From Strigamia acuminata (lineage: Eukaryota > Arthropoda > Chilopoda > Geophilomorpha > Linotaeniidae): DNA of 64,000 bases. Position numbers and translations under genes: made by a program. The stretch is taken from positions 744,001-808,000 of the forward strand of contig OX442314.1 of NCBI GenBank assembly GCA_949358305.1. Reading direction: 5' to 3'. Of the stretch, positions 42,108-53,631 are shown in pieces. The notes under the pieces were generated by a model that worked only from the letters and a program-made list of their open reading frames with translations, was not told where the DNA came from and searched no databases. Position 1 is the stretch's first letter. Every line of letters starts with the position of its first letter.

Positions 42108-45100
42108 TCAAGGTGATTTTGATTTTGCGTTGTCCGCCAGTTGTGTCACTTGCACAACCGGCCTGGGCGGTAGCCTGGGCGGAGACCTGGGCGGAGACCT
42201 GGGCGGAGACCTGGGCGGAGACCTGGGCGGAGACATGGGCGGATTCCTCGGCGCAAGTTGTAGTTGTCGGATGATGGCGTTGGCATAGCCGTTGGCGGCG
42301 ACCACCAGTCGGACTTTGGCTTGCATCTGTTGCTCCGTCAGTGGGAATTGGAGTTGGTTGAAATGCTCCAGCAGTTGGAGTGGGATTTCGTTGAGCTGCT
42401 GCAGCAGTTGGAGTTGGTCTTCATTGAGCTGCGGCAGCAGTTGGAGTTGGGCTTGCTGCAGCTGCATGCGTAGCTGGAAGAGGATTTGGCCACGCTCGTT
42501 GACCATGGGCATGCAGCCCTGCGCGTCCTGCTGCTGGGACTGCACGGCCGCGAATGGCGATTTGGTCGGGTCGTGGCGCAGCTCGACCGCCTTGGCTTCC
42601 GGGTGCGTCTCTAGATAGTCTTGCTTCGCCTTCTTGGCGCCCTGCTCCACCTCCAGCCGGTGCATTTCGGCGTCGTTCGATAATTGAGGACACCTGAAGT
42701 TGATTAATTCATCAATTTGCATTCCATTTCATCATTAACTCACCTTCCGTTGTCGAAATGCGTGTAGTCCTTGATAGCCTCGCGACACACGTAGCAGAAG
42801 ATCTGGCCGCACGGGCACGTCATCTTGTTGCAGCCATATTCTTTGATGATGCGCCGCTTGCACTTCGGACACGTGCGCACCAACGCATCCGTCATCTGGT
42901 CCTCGACGTACGTGCGGAACTGCACTTCCGGTTTCTGCTCGATCTCGTCGCAGCGCAGCGGGAGGTGGTTCGGTTCTTTGCACAACCTTCATTCATAAAC
43001 TAAATTAGCATTTCATTTATTCTTTTTTTCTTCTTTCGTCACCTGCACGTCACTTTAAGACATTCCGGGTTGAGGCAGCGAAAGATCTTGAGATTCGCAT
43101 CCGAAATGATGGCGCTGAAGGAGCAGTGAGGACACGACTCGAGGTCCGGGATGTCGGCGCGCCGGATCTCCTCCTCCTGCATATTGCGCACGACGTTGGA
43201 GAACACGTTGGGCGCTAAAACCTTCTGCAGCACGATGGGCGGGAAGTGGCTCTCGCAGTACGGGTCAAGGCACGGGAAGTGGTAATTTCCCTGGCCGATC
43301 TGCACCTCGGCGTGACGCCGTACGCACGTCCTGCAGAACAAGTGCCCGTCCGTGCACTGCAGCATGTCCTTGATGAGCACTTCGTCCTCGAAGCAGCAAC
43401 TGCACTCCATCAGTTCGCTGTTTGCCTTCGCCACTTCGATTTTACTCAGACGTTCCGCTTCCTTGTCCATCTTGTATTCTAGAAAAGGAATAACATGCAA
43501 TTCCACTACACGGTTTTTGCTTTTTAAACTATACGGATGATTCTATCCTCCATCTCGATGAACAACTTCTCTTTGTAGAAGAGTTTGTCGATTTGTTGCG
43601 GCATCACTTTAAGCGGGCTCATCACCCTCTTTTTCCTCACGTTCTCCCTCTTTTTCTTGATTAACGGTTCTGTAATTAATCGAATTAATCAAGTTGATTA
43701 GTTTGTGATCCTTTGGCCACCCAAGAGTACCCAGTATCAATGGTCCCGAGGTCAGCCCTACCCTTGTAGAGTGTGGACCAGGGCTGGACTGGGAACAAAT
43801 TTATTGCTGGGAAATCTGGGTGTCCGGGCCACAATTAATGAAGTCGGAACAGGCCACAGCGGGCCGCGACTGGGCTGCGACAGGCCACAGCGACCGGGAA
43901 ACTCCCGGTAGCCCGCCGAGCCAGTCCAGCACTAGTGTGGACTGATCTACTGTACTGTTCACGCCGGTATCTTGATGTTAAATCGTACTGCGCATCCCAT
44001 TCTGCGCAGGCGATTTTCTAATTCCAGTTGTTATTTAGCAGTATTAAGCCTAATATTAGTCCTAATAATGCTAAAATATAATAAATAAATAACAATAAAC
44101 TCATCGTTGTTGTATATCCTTTGATATAACCTCATAAATGATTACTACAGCATTAAATGTGTCCATTAACTGCTATCATTTATTCACCGGGTCGCCATTA
44201 TTATAACTCTCGGTTTCTCACCACCAATCACAATACAACAAACACTAGCACCAACTGGTGACAATAATATAACTAACCATTATTAGGCAAACACTACATC
44301 TGTCTTTTTTTTTTTTTAAATCAAAACTACAAGCACAATAAACTGAGAAACATAAAATCACTAATGACAGAATACACTGATTAAAGCAACAAATTCAAAA
44401 CACAAGCAAAGCAAAATGCACTAAATAAAATGAACGCTAATCACAATCATAGTCCTCTAAATATGCAGGTCGTCGTCTCTCTCTCCTCGGCCTCTGATTT
44501 TCATTTGGCATCTCTGCAACTGCCTCATTCTCTGGATTGTCTCCTACCAAATTATCCGGTCCTCCATCATCACTGTAATCTTCAGATTCGACCTCCACAG
44601 AAATCTTCTTAACCTGAGCAACATTTCGTTTCACTAAAACACCATCAGTGGTTTTCAACACCAACTGCCCATTGTTATTTTGCACTACCGTCAGCGGTTC
44701 TGGTCTAAACACCGTAGCTAATTTATTAGCCTTCTTGGTTGCTTTAACTAACACCTTCTCACCTACAGTGATATCTGTTACTTCTGCTCTCCTTTTACCA
44801 TCTGCATATTCCTTAGCTTTCTGCTGTTTCTCTCTTCTTTCTTGAGAAAGTTCACCACCCTTGCTTTCTGACCACTCTGGAAGCTTCGTACGCAACTGCC
44901 TTGACATCAACAATTCTGCCGGTGATTTTCCCGTCATTCTGTGTGGCGTAACACGGTACATTTTCAGGAAACTTCTCAACGCTCCTCTTAAGCCTTGCTG
45001 CTCCAAATTGGCTGCTCGAACTGCCTTCAAAAATGATCGGTTCAGGCGTTCTACCTGTCCATTTGCCTGGGGCCAGTAAGGTGTTACGTGTCTCAATTTT

Positions 45101-48100
45101 ATCCCGCAGTCTTTCGCGTATTGTTTGTACTCTTCCGAAATAAACTGTGGTCCATTGTCGCTGGTGATGGATTCTGGGTATCCATGCGCCGCAAACACAT
45201 CTTCAAACCAATCAACAATTTTACTTGCCGTAGTAGATGTCATCACCTTTGCTTCTGGCCATTTGGTGTAATAATCTACCAACACTACAACGCCGCTTCC
45301 ATCTGGAAATGGTCCACAAATATCTACTGCTAAGTGTGTCCATGGTTTCGTAGCCCAGTCCGTCATCCTCATTGGTTGAACACGTTCTGGTTGCGCTTGC
45401 GCTTGACATGGGATGCATGCTCGAATCATGTCCTCTACTTGTGTGTCCATACCTGGCCACCAAACCTTTCCTCTCAGCAATGCTTTGGTTCGCACTATTC
45501 CTTGATGACTTTCATGCACAATAGCCAAAATCTTCTTACGCAGTTCTAATGGGACCACGATACGGTTCTCTCGCAAAACCACACCACCAACGCTGGTCAG
45601 TTCCATTTTTATCTGCTTGAAATCTTTTTGCGCATTGTTCCAACTTCCAGATTGAATCGCTGTTATTACTTGTTGTAGCTCAGCATCATTTCCAGTTGCT
45701 TGGATAATTTCTTCAATCGTCACCGCTTTTGGAATTGCATGTCGCACCATAAAATTGACATAATGTTCCGTCAATTTCTCAATCGATCTTTCAGGTTTTC
45801 CTTCAGTCTTTAAAAGCCTAGACAGAGGATCCGCAATATTTGTCAGTCCGCTCTCATATTTAATGGCAAACTTATATTGTTGCAGTCGCAATAACCATCG
45901 CTCAATTCTCGCTGAAGCTCTTGAGGTTGCTGAATAAATGACTTCTAACGGTTTATGATCTGTAACCACCGTAAATTGTCTCCCAAACAAATACATGTGA
46001 AACTTCTCACAACCCCAAATAACTGCCAAAGCTTCCTTTTCTGTCTGTGAGTATCTTCTTTCCGTCTCACTCAACGCTTTGCTGGCAAACGCAATAATCG
46101 CAAGTCCTCCTTCCTTTTTTCGCTGCGTCAACACTGCTCCAAGGCCATTTGGTCCTGCATCCACGACTAGGAAGGTTTCCAAATCCTTCTTGAAATAATT
46201 CAGCATTGTCGCCTCAGCCACGGCCTGTTTAAGTCGCTGGAATGCTTCCTTTTGCTCTTGATCCCAATTCCAGACTGCATTTTTGCGTGTCAACCGTCTC
46301 ATCGGCTCAACCATGTTGGCTAAATGTGGCAAAAATTTTTCACACGCATTTGCCAAACTCAAAACTCCTCGCAATTCATGCACATCTTCCGGATCTCGCA
46401 ATTCTTTCATTTTTCGAATTTTCTCTTCACCTAATGCCACGCCTTTTGATGTGACCAAATAACCCAGAAATGCCAATTTTTCTAGTCCAAATTTACACTT
46501 CTTCCGGTTCAGTGTCAATCCATTTTCTTTCAATGTCGCTAACACTTTGTCCAAATTGTTGTGATGATCCATAACTGATGAACCCACTACCGTCACATTA
46601 TCGGCATAGTTCTTAACACCTTTGCAATTCCGCAAGACTCTCTGGATGATGGCTTGAAAAATTTCCGCCGATACGGAAATCCCGTAAATTAAACGCGTAA
46701 ATCTGTACGTGCCCGACTCCGTCGTAAATCCAGTCAAATTCCTGCTCTGTTCATCCAATTCGATTTGTTCGAAAGCTTCGTTAAAATCCAATTCTGAAGC
46801 CATTGCAAAGTCTGCCATCTCTTGAATCATGTCATCTATCAATGGAATTACACATTTTGGCTTCTTTATTACTTCGTTAAGCGCCATTGCCGCTAAACAC
46901 AGTCTTATTGAACCGTCTTTCTTTATAACCGGTCGCAACGGGTTCACCACCAGCTTCGGGTCCATTGGATTTGGTACCTCTTCTATTACTCCCAAAACAC
47001 GTAATCGTTCAATTTCCTGTTCAACTGGACCTCTCAAATGGTATGGCAATCTTCGCACATGCTGGGCAGGCACTTGCTTTCCTTCTATTACTTCAATAGA
47101 TGCTTGGTATCCTTTTAGTTTTCCCAAACCTTTGAAAACAGAATTATGCTTGCTCACAATGCAATCCAATTGATTGGAAACCATATTGACCATTTGTGGA
47201 AATATGACTGCTCCAATTTCCTCTGCTGTCTGGCTGCCTAGTAGACACGGATAGTCTTTATCGGTTATTACAAAAATAGTCTTTGTTTTTCGTTCTCCAA
47301 ATTTAATCGACACTTCACTCTGTCCAAGTAATGTCAATGGCCTATCTTGTCCATATGCAAACACTCTTGCCTTTGTCGGGTTTAATTGTTGTCCATTTTT
47401 CTTAATTTTATTCCAAAGTGTTGGAGATAAAATATTAACTGATGATCCAGTGTCAATAAATAACATGGCTTCTGTTCCATTCAAACACACTGACACCTCT
47501 CTTCGCTTTTTGTTATCATTACTCAGCGAAAATAACCATTCATCATCAGACTCCTCCTTTGCGGTGTGTGCCATAAAATTGGTTTCTTGCTTTTGTGGCT
47601 TTTTATCATGCCCACCTTCCTTGTTGTTGTTGTGAGTGCTGCCATCTATCTTTGATTTACAACACTTCGCATAATGTCCAATTTTTGCACATTTGTTGCA
47701 TTTTGCATTTTTAGCTACTCTGCAAAACTGTCCAGTATGTCCATTTCTACCACACCGTGTACACTGTCGCCCTGATTCCGCAGTGGCGCCCTCTTGTGGT
47801 CTCGAATCGAACTTATTTTTATTTTTGTCTTTCCATTTCTGCAGGTTCTTCTTCATAAAATGCACTTTTTCGGTGTTTTCGGGTTGACTTTCACTGTTCA
47901 TTGCACTGGCCTGTCGTTCTACAGCTTCAAGTGCTCGAGCTATTGTCAATAAACCATCCAATTTTAAATTTTCCTCACGCAAAAGTCGTTTTCTGAGCCG
48001 GTTTTCTGCACATTTTTCAATAAACTGGTCTCTGATGTGGTCATCTCCATCTGCGCCATATTCACAGTGTTTAATTAATGTCCTCAGTCGTGACACATAT

Positions 48101-50061
48101 GTATCTGCTGACTCTCCTTGTTGTTGTGTGGCCACATGGAAAACATGACGCTCATAAGCCACATTTCGTTTTGGTTTAAAATATGTATCAAATGCATCAA
48201 TCACCTGCTGAAATGTCATTTTTTCTCCTTGTGCAACCACAATAGTGAATGTTTCAAACAGTTCTTGCATTTCTGCTCCTCCAGTGTGAAGTAATAATGC
48301 TGGTTTGGACTCAGTTTTGGCACCCATGGCATCAGCGTAATGTTGAAATGCACGCTTGTATTTTTCCCATCTCTCACTCACATTGGGGCCATCAATTGGA
48401 AATTTGTCCAGTGGAGTTATGTAATTTGCCATCCTCGTCGCCAATGTTGTATATCCTTTGATATAACCTCATAAATGATTACTACAGCATTAAATGTGTC
48501 CATTAACTGCTATCATTTATTCACCGGGTCGCCATTATTATAACTCTCGGTTTCTCACCACCAATCACAATACAACAAACACTAGCACCAACTGGTGACA
48601 ATAATATAACTAACCATTATTAGGCAAACACTACAATCGTTAAAAGTAATTTACACTGTATGACCAAAATATCGGCCAGTTAGACTGGGGATCTCCATTC
48701 TCCAACCATTAGACAACGAATTAAAGGACACCAAACCCAACAATCTCGAGTTTCTTGTCTTTATTTACGTGAGGATGCGTCCCACCCCAGGGTACCTTGA
48801 CTCTAGGTTACCCTGGATAAGATCAGACAATGACAATTTGTTATTTTCGTTTGATGAATTCACCGTCAGTGGGGGAAACGTTCCAGAGCGCATTCATCTC
48901 TTTCATGATGGGCGCGAGGTGGAAACGGTGTTTCTCCATCACTTGCGTCAAGTCGTTTTTGTACGCGTATCGGAACTGGTTACTGACGTAGCATTCAACG
49001 TGCAACCTGTACGACGCACTCACGACTCGGCCGTTGTTTTTGAAGTAGTTCTCCGGGTCTGGGAACATCTTCAGGAATTCCTCAACGCTGAACTTGCTGC
49101 AACTTGATGACAAAAATCAATACAAACAACGACAAATCATGAAATAAAAACATTGAAAACGGTTTGTTTATAGAAACGCCATAAAAACGAAATAAAATAG
49201 GCAAAATAAGTAGAAAACCTTTCGACAAATTTCCGCTTGACCGCCGCCTTTGGAGCTTTGGCCAACCTGGGATATGAGCGATTTTCCAACCACCCGTTAA
49301 CCCTAGCGTTGATGTAATTCACATCGTTCTTCCATTTCTCTATAAACGTTCGCAGGTATTCCGGATTAGCGTCCGGAAAGAGCTCCAAAACCGAGTTCAG
49401 TTTCTCCATCGTAGCCGACACATTGTAATTCTTTTCTTTCGAAGAGGACGCGATCGCTTCCCGCCCGTTATTCCCGGCATTCGGGGCTGCATTCGTCACT
49501 GGAAACGGCGCCATCTCCTTCATATCGAGCAACTCGCCGATGACTAAGCGCACCCGGTTTGGATTCTCGTGATGCGCTTCCAGATACGCGAGGATTTCCT
49601 CCCGGCTCTTGTTCGGGACGAATCTGCTCACCACCTCAACATCGTTGATCAATTCGTTCAACTTGTTCGGTTGATTTTCTTCCGGGATGTGCAACTGCGC
49701 TTTTTCGGGTTGCTTTGATCGTTCGGCGATCAAACGATCAATGACGATGTTTCTTCTGTTGGGATTCGCACTCAAGGTTTCAATCAACTGGCAAACTTCG
49801 TTCTGATCTACCAAGAAATCCAGGTGGAGCACTCGAAGCGCGGTAACGATATTAGTCACTTCCTACGTACAAATTAAATCCATTTTAATTGATAGTTGGG
49901 ATTAATTTAGGACGAAATACTTCTGTGATGTCGTTTCCATCAACGGCGTGCTTCGGCGCGGGCGTCACAGCAATCTTACCGGGAACGTACGGACGATTCG
50001 CAATGTCGTCGTCGTCTTCGTCGCTGCTCTGGCGGGATTTAAAAGATGTAACTTTTTTCAT
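42108..50061 (-). CDS. RNF216: RNF216-like RBR E3 ubiquitin ligase, copy B
   Basis: Seven exons: 49921-50061, 49219-49862, 48864-49096, 43535-43669, 43043-43478, 42744-42986, 42108-42693; 2,418 nt, 805 residues plus stop, phases consistent and no internal stop. Same architecture as copy A: N-terminal helical modules, RING1 (CSCCFEDEV, QCTDGHLFCRTC), IBR (CPHCSF to CLKVTCRLC) and RING2 (TCPKCKRRIIKEYGCNKMTC). The start is ATG 50,061 (MKKVTSFKSRQ), a different reading frame of the leader than copy A uses. The tail is Gln/Leu-rich and then PPRS repeats instead of PAPRPPPVV. Intron 3 (43,670-48,863, 5.2 kb) holds nested transposons, yet its splice sites are intact. Whether it is still spliced correctly needs RNA evidence. 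Confidence 0.88.
43779..43934. mobile_element. hAT MITE, 156 bp
   Basis: Perfect 8-bp target duplications GTGTGGAC (43771-43778, 43935-43942) and termini CAGGGCTGGACTGG / CCAGTCCAGCACTA. GC-rich, no ORF. Confidence 0.9.
44108..48635 (-). mobile_element. Ty3/gypsy LTR retrotransposon 2, identical LTRs
   Basis: LTRs 44108-44298 and 48445-48635 (191 bp, TGTTGTATATCC...AAACACTACA) are identical by eye. Target duplication ATCGT (44103-44107, 48636-48640). Coding strand minus. The primer-binding site TGGCGACGAGGATGG starts one base after the 5' LTR and matches the 3' end of animal tRNA-Ser(GCT). Identity of the LTRs indicates a recent insertion. Confidence 0.95.
44437..48444 (-). CDS. Gag-Pol polyprotein of Ty3/gypsy element 2, single uninterrupted frame
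   Basis: 1,335 codons open from the LTR edge; the first ATG is codon 5 (48,432). CCHC knuckles at C228-C231-H236-C241 and C249-C252-H257-C262, protease DTG at 331, and reverse transcriptase from about 480 to 640. RNase H follows (FLVVDAGPNGLGAV, TDHKPLEVI), then integrase with HHCC (HESHQGIVRTKALL, C..C) and DD-E (AVDICGPFP, ITSDNGPQF, NGQVERLNR). The frame is intact, but the RT active site reads YADN (613-616) where YxDD is expected. Another RT motif is also altered: CLAAMALN, where relatives usually have an Asp. Both changes are discussed in the findings. Confidence 0.93.
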   Translation of the reverse strand: MATRMANYITPLDKFPIDGPNVSERWEKYKRAFQHYADAMGAKTESKPALLLHTGGAEMQELFETFTIVVAQGEKMTFQQVIDAFDTYFKPKRNVAYERHVFHVATQQQGESADTYVSRLRTLIKHCEYGADGDDHIRDQFIEKCAENRLRKRLLREENLKLDGLLTIARALEAVERQASAMNSESQPENTEKVHFMKKNLQKWKDKNKNKFDSRPQEGATAESGRQCTRCGRNGHTGQFCRVAKNAKCNKCAKIGHYAKCCKSKIDGSTHNNNKEGGHDKKPQKQETNFMAHTAKEESDDEWLFSLSNDNKKRREVSVCLNGTEAMLFIDTGSSVNILSPTLWNKIKKNGQQLNPTKARVFAYGQDRPLTLLGQSEVSIKFGERKTKTIFVITDKDYPCLLGSQTAEEIGAVIFPQMVNMVSNQLDCIVSKHNSVFKGLGKLKGYQASIEVIEGKQVPAQHVRRLPYHLRGPVEQEIERLRVLGVIEEVPNPMDPKLVVNPLRPVIKKDGSIRLCLAAMALNEVIKKPKCVIPLIDDMIQEMADFAMASELDFNEAFEQIELDEQSRNLTGFTTESGTYRFTRLIYGISVSAEIFQAIIQRVLRNCKGVKNYADNVTVVGSSVMDHHNNLDKVLATLKENGLTLNRKKCKFGLEKLAFLGYLVTSKGVALGEEKIRKMKELRDPEDVHELRGVLSLANACEKFLPHLANMVEPMRRLTRKNAVWNWDQEQKEAFQRLKQAVAEATMLNYFKKDLETFLVVDAGPNGLGAVLTQRKKEGGLAIIAFASKALSETERRYSQTEKEALAVIWGCEKFHMYLFGRQFTVVTDHKPLEVIYSATSRASARIERWLLRLQQYKFAIKYESGLTNIADPLSRLLKTEGKPERSIEKLTEHYVNFMVRHAIPKAVTIEEIIQATGNDAELQQVITAIQSGSWNNAQKDFKQIKMELTSVGGVVLRENRIVVPLELRKKILAIVHESHQGIVRTKALLRGKVWWPGMDTQVEDMIRACIPCQAQAQPERVQPMRMTDWATKPWTHLAVDICGPFPDGSGVVVLVDYYTKWPEAKVMTSTTASKIVDWFEDVFAAHGYPESITSDNGPQFISEEYKQYAKDCGIKLRHVTPYWPQANGQVERLNRSFLKAVRAANLEQQGLRGALRSFLKMYRVTPHRMTGKSPAELLMSRQLRTKLPEWSESKGGELSQERREKQQKAKEYADGKRRAEVTDITVGEKVLVKATKKANKLATVFRPEPLTVVQNNNGQLVLKTTDGVLVKRNVAQVKKISVEVESEDYSDDGGPDNLVGDNPENEAVAEMPNENQRPRRERRRPAYLEDYDCD

Positions 50062-51438
50062 CGCTTTTCATTCTTAAATTAAGAAATCAGTGTGCTTTTT
50101 TATTGATATTCTTAACTGTTCCACTCTGTGAAAAGAAACGGGAAGTTAGAACGAGTTTTGTACGAATTCTTCGAATGTTCACCTGGAAATTTGATGCGAT
50201 CAAGTTCGAGCCGTCAATTAAAACAGAGTGGTAGAAAAGTGAACCACTGGCCAAACATTTGTTGCAAGAAGAACACGAAATAGATATTCAGGCCTAGATT
50301 TGGAAATGTAAGCAAAAAGTTGTGAGATGACTGTTGTTTCATTTGTTTTGTTTTAAACAAAACAAAATATCGTTCTCATCCTTTTTATTATTTTATTTGC
50401 AAAATTATTGTTATTGTTTTCATTAGTATTATTATTATTATTATTATTCGTGGAACGATTTCACGGGTTGAGGTTGCCAGGCGACTCCAGCTTAGCAGCT
50501 CAACATTATTTTATTTAAGTATTGTTGTAGCATTAAAAAAATGTATGTAACTTGCCGACCTTATAGAAAGTTCACCCCAACACATGGAGCACTCAAAGCC
50601 CCATTGTCAAGGCTGCACTGCATTGCACAATAATATGATTGGATACTAACTTCAGCTGATTCACTTTGCCGCAACTTTCTGTTCAAAGAATCATGTGTAG
50701 TTGTATAGATATAAAGAAATTCATTTTCTCATTATGTTTTTATTTGTTTTTCTATATCTTTATAAAATGTACAAAATTGTTTCAAGCACTGCAAACATTT
50801 CCTTCATTTTTGAGGTGCCTGAAATTCAACTCAACGGAGGACAATCTTTCGTACGCCAGGGATGTTTGAAATGGCGGTCGGGGTGGCGAACCAAGTGTGC
50901 CGCCGATGATTGTGCCACGCTCCGACGTTAAGGCACGTTAGGTTATGTTACGAGGAAATAACAATACCGGTATTACTAACACTCCCATCCCCCATCTGGT
51001 GTCAAAATATACCAACTGGCGTTAAAATGGGACTACAGACCGTTCTGGGCCATGAAGTTTCAAAAATTTTGAAAATTTTGAAATTTTGAACATTTTGAAA
51101 TTTTGAAATTTTGAACATTTTGAAATTTTGAAAATAATAATAATAATAATAATGAAAATCATAACAATAATTTCGCGACGAAAATAATAATAAAGGATGA
51201 GAACGATATTTTGTATTGTTTAAAACAAAACACAACCACAACGATCATCTCAAAACTTTTGGCTTCCGTTCCAAAATCTAGGCCTGAAAGCTTATTTCGT
51301 CTTCTTCTTGCAACCAGAAGAAGACGAAGAAGAAGAAGACATTGCGACCACATTGCAACCACATTACACAAGTATTTCGTCGTAAATTAGTCCCAACTAT
51401 CAAACAAAATAATTAAAATGGATTTAATTTGTACGTAG
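50062..51438. other. Upstream flank of copy B and start of the second duplicated block
   Basis: 50,062-50,690 is probable promoter/5' flank of copy B, with (TTA)n microsatellite at 50,410-50,445. From about 50,695 it matches the 3' flank of copy A (TAGATATAAAGAAA...TTCATTTTCT) and then 39,000-39,510. No coding exon seen. Confidence 0.45.
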
Positions 51439-52250
51439 GAACTGACTAATATCGTTAACTCGCTTCGAGTGCTCCGAACGAAGTTTACAAGATGATTGGA
51501 ACCGTGAGAGCGAATCCCAACCGAAGAAACATCGTCATGGATCGCTTGATCGCAGAACGGCTAACTGAATCCGAAAAAGCGCCGTTGTCCACCCCGAAAG
51601 ATCAGAAAACGCACCGAACAAGTTCAACGAATTGATCAACGAATCGTTAATCAATTCGGTGGTGAGCAGATTCGTTCCGAACGAGAGCCGGGAGGAAATC
51701 CTCGCGTATCTGGAAGCGTTTCACGAGAATCCCAACCGAGTACGCATCGTGATCGGCGAGTTGCTCGGAATGAACGGAATGGCGCCTTTTCCCGTGACGA
51801 ATAAAGCGACGAATGCCGGGAATAATGGGCCGGAAACCATCGCTTCTACTTCGACGGAAAAGAATAACAATGTTTCGGCGACGATGGAGAAGGTCAAGTC
51901 GATTTTGGAGCTCTTTCCGGACGCTGATCCCGAATACCTGCGCACTTTTGTGGAGAGATGGAAGGACGATGTGAATTACATAAAGCCACGGTTTACGACT
52001 GGTTGGAAAACCGTTCGTATCCCAGGTTGGCCGAAGCTCAAAAGGCGGCTGTCAAGCGGAAATTTGTCGAAAGGTTTTCTACTTATTTTGTCTATTTTAT
52101 TTAGTTTTTATAGCGTTTCTATAAACAAACCGTTTTTAATGTTTTTATTTCATGATTTGTCGTTATTTGTATTGATTTTTGTCACCATTTTGCACCGAAT
52201 TTGTTTTGCAGCAAGTTCAGCGTTGAGGAATGTTCCCGGACCCGGAGAAC
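51439..52250 (+). pseudogene. Decayed RNF216-like copy E' (exon 2 and stub of exon 3)
   Basis: Exon 2 equivalent 51439-52073 carries the same deletion/frame break as copy C' (near 51,475). The exon 3 stub at 52,212-52,250 is cut off by foreign sequence after CCCGGACCCGGAGAACTAC. High identity to 39,511-40,240. Confidence 0.82.
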
Positions 52251-52590
52251 TACATTTGATTCGGGATTTCAGATCAAGTTCTAGGCTGAGTGTAGAAAAT
52301 ATCGGGTGTTGTTAGGCGATTACGCCCTCGCTGTTCTTTTTGTTTCCAGGCCTAACTACACACGTAAGTATTATTCTTCTTCTTTAGTCGTAAACAAAAA
52401 ATAAGTGCTGCAAAATTGCTCAACTTACATCGTAGTGCCGTCGATTTAACTCTAATAATAATAATAATAACCGAAAATATCGTTCAAAACTTCTTTTAAA
52501 CGGGTTTAAACGACCGTTTATGCGTTAGTGAATACGCCTAACACTAAAAACCACACAAAATGAATAAAATCAACCAAATAACTATAAAAC

Positions 52591-53330
52591 CTTTCTATAA
52601 ATTTCTCTTTAGCTTTGGCCAACTTTGGATACGAGTTATTCTCCATCCAGCCGTAAACCGTCGTGTTGATGTAATTCACATCGTCCGCCCATTTCTCGAC
52701 GAAATTGCGCAGATATTCGGGATCTGCGTGCGGGAAGAGCTCCAAAATGGATTTGACTTTCTCCATCGCCATCGATTCGGCCCAAGTCGACTTTGCCCCA
52801 TCATTCCCGGCGCTCCGACCGTCATTCGCCGCAGGAAACGGCGCCGGCCCATTCATTCCGAGCAACTCGCTAACCACGATGCGAACTCGGTCTGGATTCT
52901 CGTGATGCGCCTCCAAATACGCGAGAATCTCCTCCCGGCTTTTGTTCGGAACGAAATTGCTGACCACCTCCACATCGCTGACCAATTCGTCGAACTTGTC
53001 TGTTTTCCTCCGGCATGTTCATCGGCGCTTGTTTGGGTTTTTTTAGCCGTTCGGCAATCAAACGATGAATGTTGGCATTTTTACGATTCAAGCAACGCGC
53101 GAATTTGATTCGGATCTACTACGAAATCCGGATGCAGTTCTCGAAACGTGTTTACGATAAAAGTTACTTTCTACATGCAAATTAAATAATTTTCATTTGC
53201 TTTGATACTTGTGAAGTGTGGCAATAAATAGTTTACGATCAAATGTCTCTAAAATGTCATTTTCTTCGCCAATTTTGCCGGAATGCCCGGACGATGCGGG
53301 AGGAGATGGCAAGACACATCAGTAGGATCT
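52591..53330 (-). pseudogene. Decayed RNF216-like copy E'' (exons 1-2)
   Basis: Minus-strand exon 2 equivalent 52591-53170 includes MEKVKSILELFPHADPEYLR and VVSNFVPNKSREEILAYLEA. It breaks frame near 52,990, at the same place as C''. An exon 1 remnant lies at about 53,260-53,320. It pairs with E' just as C'' pairs with C'. Confidence 0.78.
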
Positions 53331-53631
53331 TGCGCAGCATCCCGCATTTTAATATTCCTTGTGCGCTGCAGAGAAGTTTCAAGGGAACGTTTTCAATTTT
53401 TAATTTAAAATAATTTGAGTTTCGTCTGATCAAAATAAGCGGAAGAATGAATTCAACTGCAATCAGCAGATTGTCCTTCGAATTGATAGAAAAGAAAACG
53501 TTGAATTTCAGGCACCTCAAAAACGAAGGAATTAATTCTCGACAATTCTTGAAACAATTTTGTAAATTTTATAAAGAGAGAAAAACAAATAAAACATGAT
53601 AAGAAAATGATTTTCTCTATATTTATACAAG

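Larger units (their letters stand above)
43704..48829 (+). mobile_element. Solo LTR-like element in copy B intron 3, interrupted by two later insertions
   Basis: Starts TGTGATCCTTTGGCCACCC (43704) and ends near GATCAGACA (48829). The right part resembles the LTR end of the element at 59,891: both contain TAGACAACG, an (A)ATAAAGG/ATTAAAGG signal, TTTACGTGA and ATGCGTCCC. It is split by a hAT MITE (43779-43934) and by Ty3/gypsy element 2 (44108-48635). No clear target duplication was found. Confidence 0.6.
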
